Of a stretch of 64,000 bases of DNA, positions 50,589-59,056 are shown piece by piece; position 1 is the first letter of the stretch; every line of letters begins with the position of its first letter. Made by a program: the position numbers and the translations under genes. Below the pieces are notes generated by a model. That model was given only the letters and a program-made list of their open reading frames with translations. It had not been told where the DNA came from and ran no database searches. This DNA comes from Alteromonas sp. BL110 (GTDB lineage: Bacteria > Pseudomonadota > Gammaproteobacteria > Enterobacterales > Alteromonadaceae): assembly GCF_003443615.1 (NCBI RefSeq), contig NZ_CP031967.1, positions 868,001 to 932,000 of the forward strand, written 5' to 3'.

Positions 50589-50876
50589 ATGCAAATCAAC
50601 CTTACTGGTCATCATGTCGAAATCACCGACTCTTTGCGTAATTATGTCGATACGAAGTTCAGCAAACTTGAACGTCACTTTGATCACATTTCTAATGTGC
50701 ATGTCATCCTGAACGTTGAAAAATTAAATCAAAAAGCCGAAGCGACCGTTCATTTAAGTGGCGCTGAAGTATTCGCATCCTCAGAAAATACCGACATGTA
50801 TGCGGCGATTGACAGCATGGTTGATAAACTCGACCGGCAGGTAATCAAGCATAAGGAAAAACTGAAAAAACATTAG
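50589..50876 (+). CDS. hpf: Ribosome hibernation promoting factor, short form
   Basis: The 95-residue protein has the beta-alpha fold of short HPF/YfiA: MQINLTGHHVEITDSLRNYV, FDHISNVHVILNVEKLNQKA, MYAAIDSMVDKLDRQVIKHK. In gammaproteobacteria the short form acts with RMF to form 100S ribosome dimers in stationary phase. A ribosome site (ATAAGGAAG) precedes the ATG. Its place after rpoN is conserved. Confidence 0.96.
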   Translation: MQINLTGHHVEITDSLRNYVDTKFSKLERHFDHISNVHVILNVEKLNQKAEATVHLSGAEVFASSENTDMYAAIDSMVDKLDRQVIKHKEKLKKH

Positions 50877-50889
50877 TAGTTAATTGAGC

Positions 50890-51333
50890 ATGGATATACA
50901 AGCCATCGTAAGTCTGGACCGCACCGAGTGTGCGGTTCAGTGTAATAGTAAAAAGCGAATTCTTGAGATCATCGCTGATATCGCTGCCAAGCAAAACGAT
51001 AACATCGACCAGGCAACCGTTTTAAATAGCTTAATGGCTCGAGAACGTATGGGTAGCACGGGTATTGGCAACGGCATTGCACTCCCCCACGGTCGCCTCG
51101 CTGGTCTTGAAAAGGTAATAGCAATAGTTGTAACTAGCACACCAGCTATCAACTTTGATGCCCTAGATGAAAAGCCTGTAGATATATTTTTTGCGCTGCT
51201 CGTTCCTGAAGAGCAAACCGAAGGACACCTTCAAACATTGGCTACCGTTGCCGGTAAGCTAAGCGACAAAGAGACAATTAAAACAATACGTCGTGCGACA
51301 ACTAGCGACGAGATTATTTCTGCATTAAGTTAA
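50890..51333 (+). CDS. ptsN: Nitrogen PTS EIIA component PtsN
   Basis: The 147-residue EIIA-Ntr regulates potassium transport and other targets by its phosphorylation state. His67 in NGIALPHGRLAGL is the phosphate acceptor. The ATG at 50890 is preferred over an in-frame TTG at 50884. It stands between hpf and rapZ, and its donor NPr is encoded just downstream; EI-Ntr (PtsP) is not in the window. Confidence 0.96.
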   Translation: MDIQAIVSLDRTECAVQCNSKKRILEIIADIAAKQNDNIDQATVLNSLMARERMGSTGIGNGIALPHGRLAGLEKVIAIVVTSTPAINFDALDEKPVDIFFALLVPEEQTEGHLQTLATVAGKLSDKETIKTIRRATTSDEIISALS

Positions 51334-51418
51334 ATAATATGCGCTTATACATCACGAGATAAGCGCTCAATTCAACAGCGTGTATGTGATAAAACCCAGA
51401 ATATAAGGGAGAATTTAG

Positions 51419-52264
51419 GTGAAGCTGATCATAATCAGTGGTCGTTCGGGGTCTGGTAAGTCTGTCGCACTTCGCGCATTAGAAGACTTAGGTTATTACT
51501 GTGTTGATAATATCCCAGTAAATTTGCTTCCCACCCTCACCCATACTGTTGTTGATGAATACGACCAAGTTGCGGTAAGTATTGATGTTAGGAATCTTCC
51601 CAAAAATCCAGACGACCTGGTAGAGATTCTAGACTACCTTCCTTCTTCTTGGTCGATGACCATAGTGTACATTGACGCGAGCGACGATGTGCTTGTTAAG
51701 CGGTTTAGTGAAACTCGCCGTCTTCACCCTTTAGCCAAGTTAAATAAGTCACTATCAGAGGCCATTAAAGCAGAATCCGCGCTGCTTGCCCCTATTACTG
51801 AACGTGCTGATTTATACCTAGATACAGATAAGCTGACGATACATCAACTAGCCGAACTGATCCGAGAACGTATTCTAGGTAAAAAGAGCTCACGCCTCGT
51901 ATTGGTGTTTGAGTCATTTGGCTTTAAACACGGCATACCTAAAGACGCGGATTATGTTTTTGATGCGCGCTTTTTGCCTAACCCTCATTGGGAACCTGAC
52001 CTTAGACACCTTACTGGGTTAGATGCCCCCGTAGAGGTATTTTTAGGCTCACAACCCGTGGTCACCAAATTCATTTGGCAAATTCAAAACTTAATGACCA
52101 CATGGCTTCCCCATTTAGAGCGTAACAATAGAAGCTATGTGACTGTGGCTATCGGTTGTACTGGCGGCCAACATCGCTCTGTCTATATTGCCCAAACCTT
52201 GTCGAAAACATTCAGTGAAATACATCCTGATGTTCAAATACGCCACAGAGAGCTTAACCAGTGA
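51419..52264 (+). CDS. rapZ: RNase adapter protein RapZ
   Basis: The 281-residue nucleotide-binding protein guides RNase E to the small RNA GlmZ in E. coli and so controls glucosamine-6-phosphate synthesis. Walker A is GRSGSGKS (residues 8-15). FGFKHGIPKDADYVFDARFL and VAIGCTGGQHRSVYIA mark the C-terminal domain that binds the RNA and glucosamine 6-phosphate. The start is a GTG with AAGGGAG upstream. Its stop overlaps the ptsO start by one base (TGATG). Confidence 0.97.
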   Translation: MKLIIISGRSGSGKSVALRALEDLGYYCVDNIPVNLLPTLTHTVVDEYDQVAVSIDVRNLPKNPDDLVEILDYLPSSWSMTIVYIDASDDVLVKRFSETRRLHPLAKLNKSLSEAIKAESALLAPITERADLYLDTDKLTIHQLAELIRERILGKKSSRLVLVFESFGFKHGIPKDADYVFDARFLPNPHWEPDLRHLTGLDAPVEVFLGSQPVVTKFIWQIQNLMTTWLPHLERNNRSYVTVAIGCTGGQHRSVYIAQTLSKTFSEIHPDVQIRHRELNQ

Positions 52265-52536
52265 TGACTATTCAGAAAACGCTAACAATCGTCAATAAGT
52301 TGGGCTTACACGCCAGAGCGGCCACGCAATTGGTTAAGCTTGCTAATCAATTTGATGCCAAAATCATTTTGAAAAAAGGTGATAAAGAAGCAGATGCGAG
52401 CAGCGTTTTAGGCTTGATGATGCTGGAAAGTCACCAGGGCGAACAGGTTGACGTTATCGTCGATGGCGATGACGCGGTGGATGCACTCGCTGCCATTGAG
52501 GAGCTCATAGAGGGCAAATTTAACGAAGACGAATAG
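52264..52536 (+). CDS. ptsO: Nitrogen PTS phosphocarrier NPr
   Basis: The 90-residue HPr-like protein passes phosphate from EI-Ntr to PtsN. His16 in NKLGLHARAATQLV is the acceptor, and KEADASSVLGLMMLESHQGE is the second conserved segment. It is translationally coupled to rapZ and ends the rpoN operon. Confidence 0.96.
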   Translation: MTIQKTLTIVNKLGLHARAATQLVKLANQFDAKIILKKGDKEADASSVLGLMMLESHQGEQVDVIVDGDDAVDALAAIEELIEGKFNEDE

Positions 52537-52710
52537 CGACCAATCTACCTTCCCTTTGTTGAATTAATCAACAGTTAGTACGGTTATACAAGATTCTCTC
52601 GTAGAACCTGCGCAATTATCATGACAGACTTTATAGAATTGCGATATTCTACGCATACTTAGGCTAAATAGCCTCTATTTTCCATCTCAGCTTAGTAGGA
52701 ATAACGCCTT

Positions 52711-54069
52711 ATGGCAGAAGCGCTTGTTTCTAAATACGTACAAACCCAGTTACGCGCACTTAACGCGGCATTGATAAACGGTCAATTTGTCTCTGTACGT
52801 AAGCTTCTGCTTGAGCTCCCCCCTTCAGACGTTGCTCATATTCTTGAATCTAGTCCTAGCAGGACCCGAGATGAGTTGTGGGAGTTAATTGATAGCGACT
52901 TTCATGGCGATATTTTAGAAGAACTTTCTGACGATGTACGAAACGGTATCATTACCAAAATGCTTCCTGCTAATGTAGTAGATGCACTTGAGGCAATGGA
53001 TACCGACGACTTAGCTGAAACGCTAAGCAGCCTTCCTGAACCTGTATTGGCAGACATTCTCGATTCGATGGATGCACAAGACCGCGTTCGTGCAGAACAA
53101 GCGCTGTCTTACGGTGAAGAAACCGCTGGTTTCATCATGAACACCGATACCATTACTTTGCGTCCTGACGTTACCATTGACGTGGTTCTACGCTATATTC
53201 GTTTAAAAGGTGAGCTACCAGAAAATACTGATACCTTTTATGTGGTCAATAGAACTGACAATCTAGTTGGTATCATTCCTGTTGCCCGTCTACTTACCGC
53301 AGACACCGACGACAAAGTGTCTGATGTTATGGACGAAGAATCAGAAGCCATTCCGGTGAACATGCCCGACGATGAAGTGGCAAGCTTGTTTGAACGTTAT
53401 AACTGGCTTTCAGCGCCGGTTGTTGATGAAAATCATCGGTTAGTGGGCCGAATTACCATTGATGATGTGGTTGATATAATTCGTGAAGACGCTGAGCACT
53501 CGATGATGAGTATGGCTGGTCTCGATGATGATGAAGATACCTTTGCACCAGTTATGCAAAGTACTAAACGTCGCTCCGTGTGGTTGGCAGTTAACCTTGT
53601 CACTGCGCTAATGGCGGCTATGGTAAGTGACTTATTTGAAGCCACGCTCAGTCAGCTTGCCGTTTTAGCTATTTTAAATACCATTGTGCCGAGTATGGGC
53701 GGCGTGGCGGGTAACCAAACCCTTACACTAGTTATTCGCGGTATGGCGCTCGGTCATGTTAATGCAAGTAACTCGCGCTGGCTTATCAGTAAGGAAATCT
53801 CTATTGGCTTTCTAAATGGTGCAATTTGGGCGGTGCTTATTGCCTCTGTGATTGCCCTCTGGAAACAGGACTACATGCTGGGCGTTATTATTGCCTTTGC
53901 GATGATGGTAAACATGATTGCGGCAGCGCTAGCCGGTGCAACGTTACCCATGATAATGAAGCGGCTAAAAATAGACCCTGCACTTGCCGGAAGCGTTATA
54001 CTTACCACTATTACTGACGTGGTTGGGATATTTGCTTTCTTAGGTACCGCGACACTGTTTTTGATTTAA
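52711..54069 (+). CDS. mgtE: Magnesium transporter MgtE
   Basis: The 452-residue channel has a cytoplasmic MgtE-N domain (about 30-130, PSDVAHILESSPSRTRDELW). Two CBS domains follow (about 135-260, FIMNTDTITLRPDVTIDVVL). Five TM helices follow, with the pore motif SMGGVAGNQTLTLVIRGMAL. Cytoplasmic Mg2+ binding to the N and CBS domains closes the pore. The gene is monocistronic after the rpoN operon and convergent with the regulator gene. Confidence 0.96.
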   Translation: MAEALVSKYVQTQLRALNAALINGQFVSVRKLLLELPPSDVAHILESSPSRTRDELWELIDSDFHGDILEELSDDVRNGIITKMLPANVVDALEAMDTDDLAETLSSLPEPVLADILDSMDAQDRVRAEQALSYGEETAGFIMNTDTITLRPDVTIDVVLRYIRLKGELPENTDTFYVVNRTDNLVGIIPVARLLTADTDDKVSDVMDEESEAIPVNMPDDEVASLFERYNWLSAPVVDENHRLVGRITIDDVVDIIREDAEHSMMSMAGLDDDEDTFAPVMQSTKRRSVWLAVNLVTALMAAMVSDLFEATLSQLAVLAILNTIVPSMGGVAGNQTLTLVIRGMALGHVNASNSRWLISKEISIGFLNGAIWAVLIASVIALWKQDYMLGVIIAFAMMVNMIAAALAGATLPMIMKRLKIDPALAGSVILTTITDVVGIFAFLGTATLFLI

Positions 54070-54124
54070 GTCTATAACGTCTATTACTACTAAATAGGGT
54101 TAAGTCGTGTTTTAAGCATACTGC

Positions 54125-54877
54125 TTAGGCGCTAAGAGCTTTGGCTGTATATCCATTTATATTTAGTTTATACCCTACCCCCCAAACGGTTTGAACAAGC
54201 TGGCCACCGTTTTCAATACTGTTAACCTTATCAAGTTTCGTGCGTAGTCTGTTGATATGGGTGTTTACCGTGTGCTCATAACCTTCGTGATTATAACCCC
54301 ACACCTCACTGAGTAGTTGGTTGCGTGAAAAAACCTGATTGGGATGACGACAGAAATAATTCAACAAGGTAAACTCTCTTGCTGTTAATGTCAGCAATTG
54401 CCCATTTATCGTTACGCTATGATAACGCTGGTCAACTTGAAGCGGGCCTATTTCAATGCGCTCGTTGTAGCCATCTGCGTCTCTTGAATTTTCAAGATTA
54501 GGCATACTTCTACGCATATGAGAGCGAATTCGCGCTGAAAACATGCGCTCATCAAACGCACCAGAAAGGTAGTCATCTACGCCGGCTTCGTAGTAGTTAG
54601 TTTCATCTACGCTTTCGCTTTTGTCACTGAAGGTGGTCACATCGCTTTCAACGGCTACAACCCAGCTTTCGGGGTTACTATCAACTAAACTTTTTATACG
54701 CTGCAAACACTTAGCGCACCTGTGTGATTCGACAATAATGAGAGAATAATGTTGCACTTTAAGCAGCGACGCTGCTGAGCGAAAGTTCGACACTGCATCG
54801 TGCAGAAAACAATGCTTACTTAAGCATTGCGATATATATTGTTGAAACTCATTTCCGCTGTAGATGATAAGGATCAT
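54125..54877 (-). CDS. OmpR-family regulator with degenerate receiver domain
   Basis: The 250-residue protein has a receiver-like N-domain (1-120) and an intact winged helix (about 140-240, LTAREFTLLNYFCRHPNQVF, EHTVNTHINRLRTKL, VWGVGYKLN). The receiver has lost its catalytic set: no acidic pair after strand 1 (IIYSGNEF), Glu50 where the phospho-Asp should be (LIIVESH), and LSGAF instead of the conserved Lys-Pro. It also has four Cys in the receiver (18, 23, 54, 57), two as CAKC. Activity is probably independent of phosphorylation. No histidine kinase is adjacent. It is divergent from two Spondin_N genes, its likely targets. Confidence 0.88.
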   Translation of the reverse strand: MILIIYSGNEFQQYISQCLSKHCFLHDAVSNFRSAASLLKVQHYSLIIVESHRCAKCLQRIKSLVDSNPESWVVAVESDVTTFSDKSESVDETNYYEAGVDDYLSGAFDERMFSARIRSHMRRSMPNLENSRDADGYNERIEIGPLQVDQRYHSVTINGQLLTLTAREFTLLNYFCRHPNQVFSRNQLLSEVWGYNHEGYEHTVNTHINRLRTKLDKVNSIENGGQLVQTVWGVGYKLNINGYTAKALSA

Positions 54878-55100
54878 ATCTCGCTCCTATTTCGCCAATA
54901 AACAAAAAGACCAGAGCCTTGGTGTTTTTATTTCACATTAATAACAATTTTTTAATCGATAAATTAGAGGTAGAAATTTCTAACAGTCTTGTTATTTATC
55001 GAGATAAATCCGTGTGCTTTTTGTGATTGTTTTGTGATGATTTAAAAATTTTACTGCCCTAAATTTTTATGCGATTTAAGCCATAAACAAGGACAATAAA

Positions 55101-55916
55101 ATGAAATTCACTAAACTTGCTAGCGCTACCCTATTGTCGCTCGCAACAATTTCAGTAAGCCAAGCCGTTACATTAGATGTTGAAATTACTAATTTAACCC
55201 AAGCGCAAAGTTTTACGCCGCGCCTAGTTATTGCGCACGATGACACAGTCGACGCTTTCGAAGTGGGGCAGCCCGCATCATCGGCGTTGGCGTGGCTTGC
55301 TGAAGCGGGTGTTATTGATGATGAACAAAATGCTGATTCAAGCGGCGCTAACTTTGAGGCGTTATTAGGTCCTGTCGATACAGACAATGGATCAAACACA
55401 TGGCATCGTTTTGGCGGTCTTCTAGCCCCGAAAACAACATTAAGTTATCCCTTCGATACAATGGACAAGCCTTATCTTTCACTGCTGTCAATGTTGATAC
55501 CGACCAATGATGCCTTCGTTGGTATGGACAGTATCGAAATCCCTACTGAGCCTGGCACCTATACGTATTATCTTAATGCTTACGATGCAGGCACTGAATT
55601 AAACGATGAGCTAAATAGTGCTCGTACTGACGTCGTTGAAGCCGGCACAGGAAATGCGTTAGGGGGCTATGGTGTTCCTGGTGTCGCTGGCGGTGGCGCA
55701 CCTACTCGTATCGTTGATTTAGGTACGGGCGGCACAGGTGTAGGGGCACAGGTAGTTAATGGTGAAATAGAAGATGGTGAAGACGGTCCGGTACACATCC
55801 ACCGCAATGCGCTTGGTGACACCGACAATACTTCAGGTGCAAGTGATTTAGATTCAACTGTACACCGTTGGTTAAACCCTGTTGCGCGTGTTGTTATAAC
55901 CGTTCCTGCATCTTAA
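55101..55916 (+). CDS. Secreted Spondin_N domain protein
   Basis: The 271-residue protein has a signal peptide (LASATLLSLATISVSQA) and then a Spondin_N-like domain. It starts VEITNLTQAQSFTPRLVIAH and has the characteristic SLLSMLIPTNDAFVGMDSI and GTYTYYLNAYDAGTELNDE. HRWLNPVARVVITV closes the domain. Spondin_N domains occur in extracellular matrix proteins of animals and in exported bacterial proteins whose function is mostly unknown. AAGGA precedes the start. A second Spondin_N gene follows 12 bp on, so the two are cotranscribed. Confidence 0.85.
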   Translation: MKFTKLASATLLSLATISVSQAVTLDVEITNLTQAQSFTPRLVIAHDDTVDAFEVGQPASSALAWLAEAGVIDDEQNADSSGANFEALLGPVDTDNGSNTWHRFGGLLAPKTTLSYPFDTMDKPYLSLLSMLIPTNDAFVGMDSIEIPTEPGTYTYYLNAYDAGTELNDELNSARTDVVEAGTGNALGGYGVPGVAGGGAPTRIVDLGTGGTGVGAQVVNGEIEDGEDGPVHIHRNALGDTDNTSGASDLDSTVHRWLNPVARVVITVPAS

Positions 55917-55928
55917 GGAGCTATTACA

Positions 55929-56777
55929 ATGACTAATCCAATAGTAAAACTCAGTACTTTATTGATGCTATCGGCTCTTTTAGCGGCGTGCGGCGACGAC
56001 GGTGATACAGGACCTCAAGGACCAGCTGGTCCTCAAGGTGAAGCCGGCGTCGACGGTCAAGATGGTGCCGATGGTGAAGACGGCGCAGATGGACAGGATG
56101 GTAGCAACGGTAATTCAGCAGTTTACACAGTTCAAATTACTAATTTGACGTATTCCCAGCCCTTTGCACCTGCCGCCGTCATATTGCATGAGTCAGGCTT
56201 TTATTCGTTTGAAGAAGGCGAGTCTGCCAGTATGGGCATTGAAATAATGGCTGAGGGTGGTGATCCTTCGATGGTAATCAGTGAAGCAGCAGAATCCACC
56301 GATTTTTTAGATGCTCTAAGTTCAGAGGGAATACTGGGCCCGCGCTCAATGGGTACAGAATTAACGTTAGTCGTACCTGAGCTTGATGTCGACGACCTGC
56401 GCCTTACTGTTACGAGCATGTTAGTTAACACCAATGATGCATTCACCGGCGTAAACGCAGCTGACGTAAGTAACATGGCAGTGGGTGATGCTAAAACTTT
56501 CATGACAGTGACCTGGGACGCCGGTACAGAGGCCAATACAGAAACAGCAGCTACTATGCCTGGCCCTGCCGCAAGTGCCGTAGGTGGTGGCGGAGAAGCC
56601 GCGGGTTATGATGTAGTAAGGGACGACCTCGCCGATGCAGTAAGGCTTCATCAAGGTGTGGTAACCAGTGCAAACGCAAATGACCCTAGCCGTGAAGGGT
56701 TATCTACATCCGTATTGACCGAAGCTCATCGATTTGATTTTCCAACAAGTCGTGTTGTGATAACGCGAACTCGATAA
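55929..56777 (+). CDS. Spondin_N lipoprotein with collagen-like Gly-X-Y stalk
   Basis: The 282-residue product has a lipoprotein signal ending LLAAC (Cys21). From residue 22 there are 14 consecutive Gly-X-Y triplets (such as GPQGPAGPQGEAGVDGQDG), a collagen-like stalk. The C-terminal domain (from about 67) is Spondin_N-like (VQITNLTYSQPFAPAAVILH, VTSMLVNTNDAFTGVN, VTWDAGTEANTET), related to the protein encoded 12 bp upstream. This would be a trimer-forming lipid-anchored surface or periplasmic fibre bearing a spondin head. AAGGAG lies 9 bases before the ATG. Confidence 0.87.
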   Translation: MTNPIVKLSTLLMLSALLAACGDDGDTGPQGPAGPQGEAGVDGQDGADGEDGADGQDGSNGNSAVYTVQITNLTYSQPFAPAAVILHESGFYSFEEGESASMGIEIMAEGGDPSMVISEAAESTDFLDALSSEGILGPRSMGTELTLVVPELDVDDLRLTVTSMLVNTNDAFTGVNAADVSNMAVGDAKTFMTVTWDAGTEANTETAATMPGPAASAVGGGGEAAGYDVVRDDLADAVRLHQGVVTSANANDPSREGLSTSVLTEAHRFDFPTSRVVITRTR

Positions 56778-56804
56778 TAAATCGTTAGCAAATCAGCCAC
56801 TTTA

Positions 56805-56837
56805 GCGCCCTATTACCTATAAGTGATGGGGCGTTTT
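56805..56837 (+). terminator. Probable terminator of the Spondin_N operon
   Basis: GCGCCC (56805) pairs with GGGGCG (56828) and is followed by TTTTCGTGTTT. Stem length is only about six pairs with a long loop, hence moderate confidence. Confidence 0.55.
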
Positions 56838-57052
56838 CGTGTTTAATAAGGCACGAATTTTTGTAAATAGACGCTTAATTGCGAGGCGTAATATACAAGC
56901 TTCGAATTGAGGAATGATATATTAGATAAGGCACATATTAAGATAATAGCTGGCTCTGCTTAAGCGAATAGCTTTGCAAAGCCAGGCTACGTCAAAACAA
57001 TGAAAGTTTTAAATAGCGGCCATGAAAATGGCCCAGTCAGCTATTTAATTAG

Positions 57053-57526
57053 CTACTTAATAACCTTTAGACTAGGCTTACCCTTTTTAGGAGGGACAGG
57101 CGCATCTTGAACATCGCTCGAATCAGCGTCTTCCAACGGCGTAGGTCCACTTGGTTGAGACACATCTTCAGGTGCTTCAGTGCGCTCTTGCTGCGCGCGT
57201 GCAATATCTTCTTCGGTGGCAAATACCGTACCTGCACCGTTTTCTCTTGCGTAAATAGCCATTATCGCTTCACAAGGCATACTCAACCTTCTGGGCTGCC
57301 CAGAAAAGCGCGCCTGAAACGACAATCCATCCAAATCAAGAGAGAAGTTAACACACGCACTTGGCGATACGTTTAAAACGATTTGACCGTCTTTAACAAA
57401 CTCTTGTGGAACTTCAACCAACTCGTTAGTGGCATCAACCACAATGTAAGGGGTCAAATCGTTATCAACAATCCACTCATAAAAAGCCCTAAGCAAATAG
57501 GGCTGGTTTGACGTCATAGATGTCAT
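57053..57526 (-). CDS. sspB: ClpXP adaptor protein SspB
   Basis: The 157-residue adaptor delivers ssrA-tagged proteins to ClpXP. The N-domain shows RAFYEWIVDNDLTPYIVVDA and the tag-binding face FSGQPRRLSMPCEAIMAIYA. An acidic linker leads to a C-terminal ClpX-binding tail, KKGKPSLKVIK, equivalent to the E. coli XB motif. It overlaps sspA by 4 bp. A small GGCCAT/ATGGCC stem downstream (57018-57033) might end the operon. Confidence 0.96.
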   Translation of the reverse strand: MTSMTSNQPYLLRAFYEWIVDNDLTPYIVVDATNELVEVPQEFVKDGQIVLNVSPSACVNFSLDLDGLSFQARFSGQPRRLSMPCEAIMAIYARENGAGTVFATEEDIARAQQERTEAPEDVSQPSGPTPLEDADSSDVQDAPVPPKKGKPSLKVIK

Positions 57527-58155
57527 AGCGGGTTGTGTATCTCACGCTCTTGGTCAGTCAAAGACGCTTTGAATGAGCTACGAGAGAAAATACGGGTCAT
57601 GTAAGCGTTAAGTTCTTTGCTGCCAGCACCGTTTAATTCAATACCTAGTGCAGGTAAACGCCATAATAGCGGAGCTAGGTAGCAATCAACTAAACTAAAC
57701 TCTTCGCTCATAAAATAAGGCATTTCACCAAATACAGGGGCAAGTGAAAGCAAAGCTTCACGCAGCTCGTTACGCGCAGCTTCTACATCGCCTTCACCAC
57801 GGAAGATTCGAGCAGCTAGCGAGTACCAGTCTTGCTCAATGCGGTGCATCATAAGACGGCTTTGGCCACGTGATACAGGATAAACCGGCATTAGTGGTGG
57901 ATGAGGGAAACGCTCATCAAGGTATTCCATGATGATATGCGACTTGTAAAGTACAAGCTCGCGATCAACAAGAGTTGGAACAGTACCGTAAGGGTTAAGC
58001 TCCAACAGATCTTCAGACAGGTTGCTAGGATCTGTGTAGCTGATTTCAACACCCACACCTTTTTCTGCCAACACAATACGCACCTGGTGGCTATAAATAT
58101 CAATTGTGTCAGAGAACAACGTCATTATAGAACGTTTATTCGCGGCTACGGCCAT
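57523..58155 (-). CDS. sspA: Stringent starvation protein A
   Basis: The 210-residue protein has a glutathione-S-transferase fold but acts as an RNA polymerase-associated regulator in stationary phase. MTLFSDTIDIYSHQVRIVLA and LNPYGTVPTLVDRELVLYKS form the thioredoxin-like domain. The C-terminal helical domain includes FSLVDCYLAPLLWRLPALGI. It is coupled to sspB and lies downstream of petABC, the usual order. A 15-bp perfect inverted repeat occurs 60 bp upstream. Confidence 0.96.
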   Translation of the reverse strand: MAVAANKRSIMTLFSDTIDIYSHQVRIVLAEKGVGVEISYTDPSNLSEDLLELNPYGTVPTLVDRELVLYKSHIIMEYLDERFPHPPLMPVYPVSRGQSRLMMHRIEQDWYSLAARIFRGEGDVEAARNELREALLSLAPVFGEMPYFMSEEFSLVDCYLAPLLWRLPALGIELNGAGSKELNAYMTRIFSRSSFKASLTDQEREIHNPL

Positions 58156-58214
58156 TCAATTTCCTCCGTCGAGAAACAAGTTTACGCTTACAAATGGTAA
58201 GCTTATTACGTTAA

Positions 58215-58262
58215 CTCGTGCTACCTGAACACTCTATACAAAGGGTTTTCAGGTAGCACGAG
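58215..58262. repeat. Perfect 15-bp inverted repeat between petC and sspA
   Basis: CTCGTGCTACCTGAA (58215-58229) pairs exactly with 58248-58262 across an 18-bp loop. It is upstream of sspA and downstream of the petC terminator. No T-run follows on the minus strand, so it is either a processing or attenuation hairpin in the sspA leader or an operator. Confidence 0.6.
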
Positions 58263-58272
58263 TAAATACCAA

Positions 58273-58297
58273 AAAAGGGGGCGAGAAGCCCCCTTTT
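58273..58297 (-). terminator. Rho-independent terminator of petABC
   Basis: A 10-bp stem AAAAGGGGGC/GCCCCCTTTT with a five-base loop is followed by TT and a T-rich stretch on the minus strand. It lies 25 bp past petC. Confidence 0.88.
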
Positions 58298-58321
58298 CAT
58301 ATTATACATAAATCTGTGCGA

Positions 58322-59056
58322 TTAGTGCACTTCTCGCCAGTATTCTTTCTTCAGTAAGTAAACAAATACAAACAATACTGCGATAAAGATAAGTACCCAC
58401 TTACCGATTTTGTGAGATTCAAGTTTTGAAGGCTCACCCGTGTACTCTAGGAAGTTCACGATATCGGCTACAGCTTGGTCGTACTCGTCAGGAGACATTG
58501 CGCCAGTACCGTCTGACTTAATACCTACATAACGCTTAACCATCTCTCCATCAACCATTTGCTCTTCATAAGTACGCGTTGGCGTACCTTGAAGTGGTTG
58601 AAGTACGTGTGGCATACCCACTTCTGGGAACACTGTGTTGTTAACACCAAACGGGCGGCTTTCATCTACATAGAAAGAACGCAAGTAAGTGTAAATCCAG
58701 TCTTCACCACGAACACGTGCCACCAAGGTTAAGTCTGGTGGAGCAGCACCGAACCAACCTGCAGCCGCCTCTTCAGGCATTGCACGAGTAATATAGTCAG
58801 ACACTTTGTCGCCCGTAAACTGCAGATATTCTTGACCTAACTCGTCTGGAATACCCAAGTCTTGGAATGAACGCTGATAGCGCTGATACTTCATTGAGTG
58901 ACAGCCTAAGCAGTAGTTCATGAACAACTGTGCACCGCGTTGTAAAGATGCCTTATCAGTTAGATCGATAGGCGCCTTATCAAGGTGTACGTTTCCGCCT
59001 GCCGCAAGCGCTACGCCAGGTAGGAAGAAGGCTAAAAAGCACATCATTTTTTTCAT
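58322..59056 (-). CDS. petC: Cytochrome c1 of the bc1 complex
   Basis: The 244-residue subunit carries covalently bound haem through CLGCH and passes electrons from the Rieske protein to soluble cytochrome c. A signal peptide (MMCFLAFFLPGVALA) puts the haem domain in the periplasm. MPHVLQPLQGTP supplies the region of the Met ligand, and a C-terminal TM anchor (WVLIFIAVLFVFVYLL) follows. It overlaps petB by 4 bp. Confidence 0.97.
   Translation of the reverse strand: MKKMMCFLAFFLPGVALAAGGNVHLDKAPIDLTDKASLQRGAQLFMNYCLGCHSMKYQRYQRSFQDLGIPDELGQEYLQFTGDKVSDYITRAMPEEAAAGWFGAAPPDLTLVARVRGEDWIYTYLRSFYVDESRPFGVNNTVFPEVGMPHVLQPLQGTPTRTYEEQMVDGEMVKRYVGIKSDGTGAMSPDEYDQAVADIVNFLEYTGEPSKLESHKIGKWVLIFIAVLFVFVYLLKKEYWREVH

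Noticed and set aside
44698..52536. Unusual gene cluster spanning yrbG to ptsO
   Set aside because: It is the standard gammaproteobacterial kds/lpt/rpoN/nitrogen-PTS arrangement with intact genes.
55980..56110. Repetitive DNA in the collagen-like segment as a possible CRISPR or satellite
   Set aside because: The periodicity is the 9-base Gly-X-Y coding pattern in frame, with no spacers or regular repeat units.
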